Made by a program: the position numbers and the translations under genes. From Flavobacteriaceae bacterium (GTDB lineage: Bacteria > Bacteroidota > Bacteroidia > Flavobacteriales > Flavobacteriaceae), in assembly GCA_018669795.1 (NCBI GenBank), contig JABHSQ010000005.1, forward strand, positions 186,001 to 250,000: a DNA stretch of 64,000 nt. Direction: 5' to 3'. Shown piece by piece: positions 46,034-54,749 of this stretch. Below the pieces are notes generated by a model. That model saw only the letters and a program-made list of their open reading frames with translations. It was not told the origin of the DNA and did no database searches. How positions within the stretch are numbered: position 1 is the first letter of the stretch; every line of letters starts with the position of its first letter.

Positions 46034-48241
46034 ATGTTTAAAAAAAAGAAATACGGATCATTTGCTGGTGTTTTTACTCCATCTATATTAACTATCCTTG
46101 GTGTAATTATGTACCTAAGAATGGGTTGGGTGGTTGGTAATGCTGGATTGTTTGGTTCTATTATTATTGTTATTATTGCTCATATTATATCTGTTTCAAC
46201 TGGATTAAGTGTTTCTTCAATTGCTACCGATAAAAAAGTAGGCCCAGGTGGTATTTATTATATTTTATCCCGTAGTATGGGAATTCCAATTGGAGGTGCT
46301 ATCGGGATAGCCTTATATATTGGAACTGCTTTATCCATTGCATTATATTTAATTGGTTTTGCAGAAAGCTTTAATGCTTATTTTGGTTTTGCTACAGATG
46401 TTAATGGTCTGCGTCTTTCCGGTTCAGTTGCCTTACTTGTTTTAACAATTATCGCTTTAATAAGTACCTCTATTGCTATAAAAACACAGCTATTTATATT
46501 CATTGCTATCATAGTTTCATTGGTATCCATTTTTTTAGGTTCTACGGAATATATTCCAGAAACTGTAAAATTAGTATCTGATGAGAATTCGGTTCCAATG
46601 GAAGTCGTTTTCGCTATATTTTTTCCTGCTGTAACTGGTTTTACTGCTGGTATAGCGATGAGTGGAGATCTAGAAGATCCTAAAAAATCAATACCTAGAG
46701 GAACCATAGCTGCTATTGCTGTTGGTTTTTTTGTGTATATCGCTTTAATCATATTTCTTTCCTTTTATATTGATTCAGAAACTTTAAAATCTGATTATAA
46801 TATATTAATGAAAATTGCTTTTTATGCACCAGCTGTAGTGGTAGGGATTTGGGGAGCAACATTATCTTCTGCACTTGGAGGTATTTTAGGAGGACCTAGA
46901 ATTTTGCAAGCAATGTCTGTAGATAATATAACACCAAAAATATTTGGAAAAGGCAAAGGAAAAAACAATGAACCTGTAAATGCTTTATTTTTAGTTTTTG
47001 TAATCGCTTTATTAGGTGTACTAATTGGAGAGTTAGATGTGGTAGCTAGAATTGTTACTATGTTTTACTTATCTGCTTATGGATTTATTAACCTTTCATT
47101 TTTTTTAGAAAGTTGGGCGAATTCAGATTTTCAGCCAACTTTTAAAATAAAAAAATGGATAGGTTTGTTAGGCTTTATAGCTTGTTTTGCCGTAATGTTT
47201 AAGTTAGATGTACTGGCAATGTTTGGTTCTATAGTTATTATACTTGGTATTTACGCGTGGTTACAACGAAAGCAAATTGTATTAATGACTGGTGATGTGT
47301 GGCTAAGTGTATGGAAAAAAATTGTGGCAAATGGACTTCAGAAAATAGAATCAAAGTCTACAGAAACAAGCACTAATTGGAATCCGAATATTATACTTTT
47401 TAGCGGAGAAAGTAAACATAGAACCTACCTTGTTGAATTAGGAAAAACATTAGCGGGTAGGGCTGGAATTGTTACAAATTTTAGATTATTATTAGATAAT
47501 AGTAATAACTCTCCGCTGCCAAAATCTGATCAAATTGTTAAAGAAGAATATTTTGAGAAAATAGGGGTTTTTGCAAGACAGATAAAAGTTAATAATATTT
47601 ATAAAGGAATTGAAGATATAGCTTCCATATTCGGGTTTTCTGGAGTTGATCCAAATACCATTATGATGGGTTGGCCTAAAGGATTAGAAAATTCAGAAGA
47701 ATATTCTGAAATGACTCAAAAACTTCTTTACCTTGATTATAACCTATTGTATTTAGATTTTGACAGAGCTACAAAATTTGGAAATTATCAAACCATTGAT
47801 TTGTGGTGGAGAGAGACCGATAGTAAAAACGCTGAAATGATGCTAAATATAGCACGATTTATTGTTCGCTCTTCTAAGTGGAGTAGCGCCGTAATACGGG
47901 TACTATTTGTAAATAACAGCAATGTTGATTGTGAAATAATTGAAGGGAACATATTAAATTTAGTTGAAGATATTCGTGTAAAAGTTGAAATAAAAATAAT
48001 CAATAATGCAATAGAGCAAATTCCTTTTTATGAATTAATTTCTAAATATTCAATAACCACAGATTTGACATTACTCGGAATACCAAATTTTGATATAAAT
48101 AAACAAACACAATTTGTTATTAAAACGAATCAATTATTTGAATCTATTGGATCTACATTAATGGTCAAAGCATCAAAAAGCTTTAATGAAATCAATTTAG
48201 ATATTGTTAAAAAAACAGCAGAAGAGCCTTATTTTGAATAG
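46034..48241 (+). CDS. SLC12-like cation-chloride cotransporter (APC superfamily)
   Basis: A 735-residue transporter with about 12 membrane helices in the first 410 residues. It begins FAGVFTPSILTILGVIMYLRMGWVVGNAGL, the strongly conserved helix 1 of Na-K-Cl and K-Cl cotransporters, and has the VGPGGIYYILSRSMGIPIGGAIG helix 3 region. The last 320 residues form a large cytoplasmic domain resembling the SLC12 C-terminal domain, a universal-stress-like fold. Bacterial members are little studied, so ion or amino-acid substrates are open. It is 2 nt downstream of the hydrolase gene. Confidence 0.9.
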   Translation: MFKKKKYGSFAGVFTPSILTILGVIMYLRMGWVVGNAGLFGSIIIVIIAHIISVSTGLSVSSIATDKKVGPGGIYYILSRSMGIPIGGAIGIALYIGTALSIALYLIGFAESFNAYFGFATDVNGLRLSGSVALLVLTIIALISTSIAIKTQLFIFIAIIVSLVSIFLGSTEYIPETVKLVSDENSVPMEVVFAIFFPAVTGFTAGIAMSGDLEDPKKSIPRGTIAAIAVGFFVYIALIIFLSFYIDSETLKSDYNILMKIAFYAPAVVVGIWGATLSSALGGILGGPRILQAMSVDNITPKIFGKGKGKNNEPVNALFLVFVIALLGVLIGELDVVARIVTMFYLSAYGFINLSFFLESWANSDFQPTFKIKKWIGLLGFIACFAVMFKLDVLAMFGSIVIILGIYAWLQRKQIVLMTGDVWLSVWKKIVANGLQKIESKSTETSTNWNPNIILFSGESKHRTYLVELGKTLAGRAGIVTNFRLLLDNSNNSPLPKSDQIVKEEYFEKIGVFARQIKVNNIYKGIEDIASIFGFSGVDPNTIMMGWPKGLENSEEYSEMTQKLLYLDYNLLYLDFDRATKFGNYQTIDLWWRETDSKNAEMMLNIARFIVRSSKWSSAVIRVLFVNNSNVDCEIIEGNILNLVEDIRVKVEIKIINNAIEQIPFYELISKYSITTDLTLLGIPNFDINKQTQFVIKTNQLFESIGSTLMVKASKSFNEINLDIVKKTAEEPYFE

Positions 48242-48372
48242 TTAAAAACTATTTGATAAATCTTGAACCTTAGTGGTGTTAAATTACAAATTCATACTAT
48301 ATTTAATCAATAATAATACTAAAAGATAATCCTCACTTTTAGCTATTAATTAATCCTAACTTATTTAGCTCC

Positions 48373-49305
48373 ATGAACAATGTATCAAAATATTTATTAT
48401 TTACACTTCTATTTGGATTAAGTATATTTTTAATTCAAGCTGTACAGGAAGCACCTACCGATGCTATTGTTGAACGTAAAATGATAAACGATTATAATAT
48501 TTATGCAATTCCAATACCTGAAAAATTGGATTTTGCAGGAGAACCAATGCCTTTAAATAATCCAGATATTAAAGAGCGAATGGATAGAGAGTTATTGGTA
48601 AATACCTATTGGCATTCCAATGCTTTGTTACTTTTTAAACGTGCAAATAAATACTTCCCAATTATAGAACCACTATTAAAAGAGTATAGTATTCCAGATG
48701 ATTTTAAATATTTAGCAGTAGCTGAAAGTGGGCTGCAAAACAATCGTTCACCTGCTGGAGCTGCAGGTTTTTGGCATTTTATGAAAGGCACAGGGGAGGA
48801 ATATGGATTAGAGATTAACGATTATGTGGATGAACGTTACAATATAGAAATTGCTACTCGTGTAGCTGCAGAATATTTAACGAAGGCCAGGAAACGTTTT
48901 GGTAGTTGGACATTAGCAGCAGCAGCATACAATGCAGGGAGTGCTGGAATTAGTAATCAACAAAATAGACAGCAAGCTACTGCTAGTTATTATGATTTAT
49001 TATTAAATGATGAGACGAGTAGGTATGTTTTTAGAATTGTAGCATTAAAGGAAATATTGTCTAATCCGCAGAAATATGGATTTAATTTTAAGGAGAATGA
49101 TTTGCACACTCTAATTCCTACCTATAAAGTAAAAGTAGATACCGCTGTCACAAATTTTGCCACTTTCGCAAAAAAGTTTGATATTAATTATAAAATATTA
49201 AAAATTCATAACCCTTGGCTGCGAGATAATTTTTTAAAAAATGCTTCAGGGAAAGAATATTATATTGAAATTCCTGAAAAAGGATATTATAAAACAATAA
49301 AATAA
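48373..49305 (+). CDS. Lytic murein transglycosylase (SLT/MltD-like)
   Basis: A 310-residue envelope enzyme cleaving peptidoglycan to 1,6-anhydromuramyl products. An N-terminal membrane-targeting segment (LLFTLLFGLSIFLIQAV) is followed by the GH23 domain: catalytic Glu in LAVAESGLQNNRSPAGAAGFWHFM near residue 118, then YNAGSAGISN near 198. The tail (about 245-305) resembles a LysM-like or YgiM-like domain that would bind glycan. It is followed by a structured AT-rich intergenic stretch that may terminate it. Confidence 0.9.
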   Translation: MNNVSKYLLFTLLFGLSIFLIQAVQEAPTDAIVERKMINDYNIYAIPIPEKLDFAGEPMPLNNPDIKERMDRELLVNTYWHSNALLLFKRANKYFPIIEPLLKEYSIPDDFKYLAVAESGLQNNRSPAGAAGFWHFMKGTGEEYGLEINDYVDERYNIEIATRVAAEYLTKARKRFGSWTLAAAAYNAGSAGISNQQNRQQATASYYDLLLNDETSRYVFRIVALKEILSNPQKYGFNFKENDLHTLIPTYKVKVDTAVTNFATFAKKFDINYKILKIHNPWLRDNFLKNASGKEYYIEIPEKGYYKTIK

Positions 49306-49455
49306 AAATAAGTGCTACCGGAATTTTAAGTGGTTTAATTGAATATTCTCAATATTCTACTTAAGGAATTAGTTTAGTTGTCCTTGACAATTCCTTTGCA
49401 TTTTTAGTAGTCTATAATTATTATACAGAAGGCTTGTAAAATAAAAATTTGTTTA

Positions 49456-50019
49456 TTACCTTCTACCACCACGACTAGCACGACCAAATTGTTGCTGAGG
49501 TTGTCCAGCTTTTTTCATTTGATCTTTCATCATTTTCATTTGATTATCTAGCATGTTATGCTTGTCTAATTTCTTGGCTTCCGTAAGAAGTGCTTGAGCC
49601 TCTCTTTTTCTGTTTTTAGACATAGCAATACCTGCTAAATTTAATTTTGCCATGGCCATATCGGTATCCATAGACAAACCTAAACTTACTGCTTTTTTAA
49701 AATATTTTTCAGCTTCATTCATATTGGTTTGTGAAACCATTAAACCATTTAGATAATTATAATAACCTTGTTGTTTTCTTATCAATGAAGCTTCCGGATT
49801 TTTTATTTTATCCAGCCATTTTTTTGCACCTGGAAAATCTTCTTTTCGCAATCTTAGGAATGAAAGTAAGATGATTTCATTTTTAAAATAAAGAAAAATA
49901 AAAATGGAAGAAAGTAATATATACATAATACCATTACCAATATTTCCTTAAATAAATTGCCAAACGGCTACAGCAACTATTAAAGCTGTTAAAACTAATT
50001 TTATATTTTTATTAAACAT
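49456..50019 (-). pseudogene. TPR membrane protein gene with in-frame stop at codon 24
   Basis: The track begins this gene at 49926, but the frame is open further upstream to an ATG at 50019 (MFNKNIKLVLTALIVAVAVWQFI) except for a single TAA at 49948-49950. Past the stop the frame reads GNIGNGIMYILLSSIFIFLYFKNE, matching the remembered pattern of a flavobacterial two-helix TPR protein with WQFIEGNIGNGI, so the TAA probably replaces GAA (Glu). The product of 187 codons would have two membrane helices and TPR-like repeats (about 60-150), ending in a Gln/Arg/Gly tail. Downstream reading frame and codon use look intact. A start inside helix 2 would give a protein with one membrane helix. Confidence 0.75.
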
Positions 50020-50080
50020 GATCTATTTTTGTTGGGAGTCAAAGGTATAAAAAACAATTCGAAATATTTTAATATTATGA

Positions 50081-50111
50081 TTTGTGTAAGTAAAAAATGA
50101 TTGTATATTTG
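50081..50111 (+). promoter_or_regulatory. Consensus promoter of rpmH
   Basis: TTTG, exactly 19 nt, then TATATTTG. This is a full match to the Bacteroidota -33/-7 consensus and predicts a leader of about 65 nt containing a small cctca/tgagg hairpin. Confidence 0.85.
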
Positions 50112-50183
50112 CCCTCAGTTTTGAGGCACTTAGTTTTAAGACTAGATAACAGAATACTATTCAGATTTTAAAGATATATTACA

Positions 50184-50345
50184 ATGAGTAAAAGAACATT
50201 CCAGCCTTCAAAAAGAAAAAGAAGAAACAAGCACGGATTTAGAGAGCGTATGGCTTCTGTTAGTGGAAGAAAAGTCCTAGCTGCACGTAGAGCGAAAGGC
50301 AGAAAGAAAATTTCTGTTTCATCAGAAACTCGTCATAAAAAATAA
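50184..50345 (+). CDS. rpmH: 50S ribosomal protein L34
   Basis: A 53-residue ribosomal protein too short for the ORF track. It reads [20 protein letters not shown], with the [24 protein letters not shown] core that is near-invariant in L34. The start is set by the family N-terminus. It has a consensus promoter about 75 nt upstream and a strong hairpin terminator directly after, so it is transcribed alone, not with carB. Confidence 0.97.
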   Translation: MSKRTFQPSKRKRRNKHGFRERMASVSGRKVLAARRAKGRKKISVSSETRHKK

Positions 50346-50360
50346 TGTTAATAAATATAT

Positions 50361-50399
50361 AAAAAAAAGGTGTTGTTCTTAGAGCAACACCTTTTTTTT
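50361..50399 (+). terminator. Intrinsic terminator of rpmH
   Basis: Stem aaaaaaaaggtgttgtt paired with agcaacacctttttttt around a cttag loop, with one G-U pair, ending in eight T. Confidence 0.92.
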
Positions 50400-50447
50400 A
50401 TACCCTGTAGTATTGTAATTTTACTTTTTTGAATAAAAAACTATATT

Positions 50448-53300
50448 ATGCCTAAAAACAAAAATCTTTCTTCTATATTAATTATTGGCTCAGGACCTAT
50501 TGTAATTGGTCAGGCCTGTGAATTTGATTATTCCGGAACACAAGCGTTAAGATCACTTAGAGAGGATGGAATAGAAACGGTACTTATCAATTCTAATCCC
50601 GCAACTATCATGACAGATCCTTCTATGGCAGATCATGTGTATTTGTTGCCACTTACTACAAAATCTATTATTAAAATCCTTAAAGAACACCCGCAAATTG
50701 ATGCAGTTTTACCGACAATGGGAGGTCAGACAGCCTTGAATCTATGTATTGAAGCAGATGAAAAAGAAATTTGGAAAGATTTTGATGTTGAAATTATCGG
50801 TGTAAATATAGATGCAATTAATATTACTGAAGATAGAGAGCAGTTTAGAGAATTGATGCTTAAAATAGGAATTCCTATGGCACCTCAAGCTACTGCTAAT
50901 TCTTTCTTAAAAGGTAAGGAAATTGCTCAGGATTTTGGTTTTCCTTTGATTATTAGAGCCTCTTATACTTTGGGAGGTGCTGGTGCATCTTTTGTTCATA
51001 AAGAGGAAGATTTTGATGAGTTGCTTACACGTGGCTTAGAGATATCACCTATCCATGAAGTGATGATTGATAAAGCTTTAATTGGTTGGAAAGAGTTTGA
51101 ATTAGAACTGCTTAGAGATGCTAATGATAATGTGGTTATTATCTGTTCTATAGAGAACATGGATCCAATTGGGATTCATACAGGAGATTCTATTACTGTT
51201 GCTCCAGCCATGACTTTAAGTGATAAAACATACCAAAAAATGCGTGATATGGCTATCCATATGATGCGTAATATTGGTGATTTTGCTGGAGGATGTAATG
51301 TACAATTTGCAATATCTCCAGATAACAATGAAGATATTATTGCAATTGAAATTAATCCAAGAGTATCCCGTTCTTCAGCATTAGCAAGTAAAGCAACAGG
51401 ATATCCTATTGCGAAAATAGCAGCTAAACTGGCTATAGGTTATCATTTGGATGAATTAGAAAATCAAATTACAAAATCTACTTCAGCTTTATTTGAACCA
51501 ACATTAGATTATGTTATTGTTAAAATACCTCGTTGGAATTTCGATAAATTTGAAGGTAGTGATAGAACTTTAGGTCTTCAGATGAAATCTGTTGGCGAGG
51601 TTATGGGAATAGGACGATCATTTCAAGAAGCATTGCATAAAGCGACTCAATCTCTTGAAATTAAGCGTAACGGATTAGGTGCTGATGGAAAAGAGAATAA
51701 GAATTACGAAGAAGTTATAGAGAAACTAACTTATGCATCTTGGGATCGTGTTTTTATTATTTATGATGCCATAAAAATGGGAATTCCTCTAAGTAGAATT
51801 TATGAAATCACAAAAATTGACATGTGGTTCTTAAAACAATATGAAGATTTGTACCTTCTTGAAAAGGAAATTTCTACCTTTACTATTGATACTATTAATA
51901 AGGAGTTATTATTAGAAGCCAAGCAAAAGGGTAATGGAGATAGACAAATAGCTCATATGCTAGGCTGCTTAGAAAGCCAAGTATATAGAAAGCGTGAAGA
52001 ATTAAATGTCAATCGGGTTTATAAATTAGTTGACACCTGTGCTGCTGAATTTAAAGCTAAAACACCCTATTATTATTCAACATTTGAAAATGAAGTAGAA
52101 ACTGCTGATGGTCATCGTTTTTCAGATAACGAAAGTATAGTTACTGATAAAAAGAAAATTATTGTTTTAGGTTCTGGTCCAAATAGAATAGGGCAAGGGA
52201 TAGAATTTGATTACTGTTGTGTTCATGGGGTTTTAGCTGCTGCTGAATGTGGCTATGAAACCATTATGATAAATTGTAATCCAGAAACAGTTTCAACAGA
52301 TTTTGATACTGCTGATAAGTTATATTTTGAACCTGTATTTTGGGAACATATATATGATATTATAAAACATGAAAAGCCTGAAGGTGTGATTGTTCAATTA
52401 GGAGGGCAAACAGCTTTAAAGTTAGCTGAAAAATTGACTAAATATGGTGTAAAAATTATGGGGACAAGTTTTGAATCACTTGATTTAGCTGAAGATAGAG
52501 GGCATTTTTCTAAATTATTAAAAGCAAATAATATTCCTTTCCCTGAATTTGATATTGCAACAACTGCAGACGAAGCTTCGGCAATTGCAGATGTTTTAGA
52601 TTTTCCAATATTGGTAAGACCCTCTTATGTATTAGGAGGCCAGGGTATGAAAATTGTTATTAACAAAGAAGAATTAGAAAAACATGTTGTTGATTTATTG
52701 AGGCGTATGCCAGGAAATCAATTGTTATTAGATCATTATTTAGATGGAGCAATTGAGGCAGAAGCAGATGCAATTTGTGATGGTGAAGATGTTTATATTA
52801 TTGGAATTATGGAGCATATAGAACCCTGTGGAATTCATTCAGGAGACAGTAATTCTATCTTACCACCCTTTAATTTAGGAGAGTTTATAATGCAGCAAAT
52901 TAAGGATCATACAAAAAAAATAGCATTATCGTTAAATACGGTAGGCCTAATAAACGTTCAATTTGCTATAAAGGATGATGTCGTTTATATAATTGAAGCC
53001 AATCCAAGAGCTTCTAGAACAGTTCCTTTTATCGCAAAAGCTTATGGGGAGCCCTATGTTAATTATGCTACAAAAGTGATGCTTGGAGAAAAGAAAGTAA
53101 AAGACTTTAATTTCAATCCAAAATTAGAAGGTTACGCAATAAAACAGCCTGTATTCTCATTTGATAAATTCCATAACGTGAATAAACAATTAGGGCCCGA
53201 AATGAAGAGTACTGGTGAGAGCATACTATTTATTGATAGCTTAAAAGATGATCAATTTTATGATCTATATTCCAGAAGAAAAATGTATTTAACTAAGTAA
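50448..53300 (+). CDS. carB: Carbamoyl-phosphate synthase large subunit, short form
   Basis: Makes carbamoyl phosphate for pyrimidines and arginine. The 950-residue chain has two homologous ATP-grasp halves: the first opens IGSGPIVIGQACEFDYSGTQA near 12 and the second LGSGPNRIGQGIEFDYCC near 573. Each half carries its ATP-grasp and metal-binding stretch (EINPRVSRSSALASKATGYP and EANPRASRTVPFIAKAYGEP). The chain ends around MKSTGESILFIDSLKDDQ without the C-terminal MGS-like allosteric domain of the about 1070-residue E. coli enzyme. carA is not adjacent. It follows the rpmH terminator. Confidence 0.95.
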   Translation: MPKNKNLSSILIIGSGPIVIGQACEFDYSGTQALRSLREDGIETVLINSNPATIMTDPSMADHVYLLPLTTKSIIKILKEHPQIDAVLPTMGGQTALNLCIEADEKEIWKDFDVEIIGVNIDAINITEDREQFRELMLKIGIPMAPQATANSFLKGKEIAQDFGFPLIIRASYTLGGAGASFVHKEEDFDELLTRGLEISPIHEVMIDKALIGWKEFELELLRDANDNVVIICSIENMDPIGIHTGDSITVAPAMTLSDKTYQKMRDMAIHMMRNIGDFAGGCNVQFAISPDNNEDIIAIEINPRVSRSSALASKATGYPIAKIAAKLAIGYHLDELENQITKSTSALFEPTLDYVIVKIPRWNFDKFEGSDRTLGLQMKSVGEVMGIGRSFQEALHKATQSLEIKRNGLGADGKENKNYEEVIEKLTYASWDRVFIIYDAIKMGIPLSRIYEITKIDMWFLKQYEDLYLLEKEISTFTIDTINKELLLEAKQKGNGDRQIAHMLGCLESQVYRKREELNVNRVYKLVDTCAAEFKAKTPYYYSTFENEVETADGHRFSDNESIVTDKKKIIVLGSGPNRIGQGIEFDYCCVHGVLAAAECGYETIMINCNPETVSTDFDTADKLYFEPVFWEHIYDIIKHEKPEGVIVQLGGQTALKLAEKLTKYGVKIMGTSFESLDLAEDRGHFSKLLKANNIPFPEFDIATTADEASAIADVLDFPILVRPSYVLGGQGMKIVINKEELEKHVVDLLRRMPGNQLLLDHYLDGAIEAEADAICDGEDVYIIGIMEHIEPCGIHSGDSNSILPPFNLGEFIMQQIKDHTKKIALSLNTVGLINVQFAIKDDVVYIIEANPRASRTVPFIAKAYGEPYVNYATKVMLGEKKVKDFNFNPKLEGYAIKQPVFSFDKFHNVNKQLGPEMKSTGESILFIDSLKDDQFYDLYSRRKMYLTK

Positions 53301-53420
53301 CTATATTATAAGTTTTCAAATTCCATTCTACTTCATTAAATATTTTTTTTAAAAAACACCTCTATAAAGTAGGCTCATTAATTATTATTATATTTATTTG
53401 TAGTTAATAAGTCAATTTTT

Positions 53421-53795
53421 ATGAAAAATAATTCTCATTTATTAATTTACACTTTAATTATTTCACTTGTACTTTTAGGATGTACAACTACTACTTATGA
53501 TGATATTGAACCTGTAGATGACCCGATTTTGGATATTGTCACTTATCAAGAAGTTAAGTCTATTATCGATAATAACTGTTTAAATTGCCATGGTAATCCT
53601 CCCCAAAATAACGCTCCAATGCAATTGACAACTTATGATAATGTAAAAGAAGCGGTGTTAAATAGAGATCTTATAAGTAAAATAAGTCTTAATGATGGAG
53701 CAGATGGATTAATGCCTTTGGGAGGACCAAGGTTGTCTCAGGCATCTATTGATTTAATTTCTGAATGGGAAGAAGACGGACTTTTAGAAAACTAA
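53421..53795 (+). CDS. Cytochrome c-type lipoprotein
   Basis: A 124-residue lipoprotein with signal ending LVLLGC (C21). A single haem c attachment motif CLNCH (C53, C56, H57) is followed by a methionine in GLMPLGGPRL (M97) that suits the distal haem ligand, and the fold end LISEWEEDG. This is the small class I-like cytochrome domain common in Bacteroidota envelope proteins. It is first of four co-directional genes (YceI, OB-fold and DUF5777 proteins follow with gaps of 11 nt or less, except for an overlap region at the YceI start), which suggests a joint electron-transfer or envelope role. Confidence 0.88.
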   Translation: MKNNSHLLIYTLIISLVLLGCTTTTYDDIEPVDDPILDIVTYQEVKSIIDNNCLNCHGNPPQNNAPMQLTTYDNVKEAVLNRDLISKISLNDGADGLMPLGGPRLSQASIDLISEWEEDGLLEN

Positions 53796-53806
53796 AAATT
53801 AATATT

Positions 53807-54358
53807 ATGAAAAACCTTGTACTTACAATTATTTTTTTATCAAGTATCTTTCCCATATTAAATGCTCAAGAAAAATATATCACAAAATCTGGAGAAATCA
53901 ATTTTGAGGCCTCTGTTCCTTCTTTTGAAGAAGTAAAAGCAACACACAATTCTGTTAGTGCTATTATAAAAAGTAATGGAGAGTTTGCAAGTTTGGCCTT
54001 AGTGAAAGGTTTTCGTTTTAAAGTCGCTTTAATGGAAGAGCACTTTAATGAGAATTATGCAGAATCTTCTAAATATCCAAAAGCAACATTTAAAGGGAAA
54101 GTTATGGCTTTTGATATTACAGGATTAACAACAGATAGTAAGGAATATGTTTTAATAGGAATGGTTAATATGCATGGCGTTGATAAAAAAATTGAAACTA
54201 AAGCATTGATAAGAAAAGTAGGTGGTATTATATTTTTAGATACTCAATTTGTTTTAAAACCTGAAGATTTTAATATTAATATTCCAAATGTTGTAAGTAG
54301 TAAAATTGCTGAAGAGATTCGTATTTCTAGTAGTTTTGAATTAAAAGGAAAACTCTAA
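53807..54358 (+). CDS. YceI family periplasmic protein
   Basis: A 183-residue YceI protein with a signal peptide (MKNLVLTIIFLSSIFPILNAQ). The beta-barrel body carries the usual pattern: ITKSGEINFEASVP at the start, SKYPKATFKGKVM in the middle, and GMVNMHGVDKKIETKALI near the end. YceI folds are lipocalin-like and bind isoprenoid lipids such as ubiquinone. The track's start at 53765 lies inside the cytochrome gene and lacks a signal, so the ATG at 53807 is used, 11 nt after the cytochrome stop. Confidence 0.9.
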   Translation: MKNLVLTIIFLSSIFPILNAQEKYITKSGEINFEASVPSFEEVKATHNSVSAIIKSNGEFASLALVKGFRFKVALMEEHFNENYAESSKYPKATFKGKVMAFDITGLTTDSKEYVLIGMVNMHGVDKKIETKALIRKVGGIIFLDTQFVLKPEDFNINIPNVVSSKIAEEIRISSSFELKGKL

Positions 54359-54369
54359 AAATATCATTT

Positions 54370-54747
54370 TTGAAAAAACAAGTTAAAATAGTTATAGCTT
54401 TAGTTTTCGTATCCCTTGGGCTTTATTTTGCGTATAATTATATGTACCAAGATCATAGAGATATTAAAGCTGAAAAAGCCGTAGTTTTAATACCTGCTTC
54501 AGAATTAATTAGTTATTTTAATGAAAATAATTCCAAAAAAGTATTAAATAAAACAGTGCAAGTTTCAGGGATAATCACAGAAATAAATACTAAAAATATT
54601 ATCCTGGATGATAAAGTACAATGTAGTTTTGATTCAGTATTAAAAAATTTAAATTTAAATGAAACCATAATCGTAAAAGGTAGGTGTATTGGGTTTGATG
54701 AACTTTTTGAAGTTGTTAAAATGGATCAATCCTCAATTATTAAATAA
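54370..54747 (+). CDS. OB-fold (tRNA_anti-like) envelope-anchored protein
   Basis: A 125-residue protein with one N-terminal membrane anchor (residues about 6-26) and an OB-fold of the PF12869 tRNA_anti-like type. Family signs are ASELISYFNENNSKKVLNKTVQVSGIITEIN and VQCSFDSVLKNLNLNETIIVKGRCIG. Despite the family name, it is exposed outside the cytoplasm and unlikely to bind tRNA. The start is a TTG 11 nt after the YceI stop; no ATG fits before the anchor. Its partner genes suggest an accessory to the cytochrome/YceI/barrel set. Confidence 0.8.
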   Translation: MKKQVKIVIALVFVSLGLYFAYNYMYQDHRDIKAEKAVVLIPASELISYFNENNSKKVLNKTVQVSGIITEINTKNIILDDKVQCSFDSVLKNLNLNETIIVKGRCIGFDELFEVVKMDQSSIIK

Positions 54748-54749
54748 TA

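Noticed and set aside
53765-53806. Upstream start of the YceI ORF overlapping the cytochrome gene
   Set aside because: The extension is highly basic and would bury the signal peptide; the ATG at 53807 gives a normal leader.
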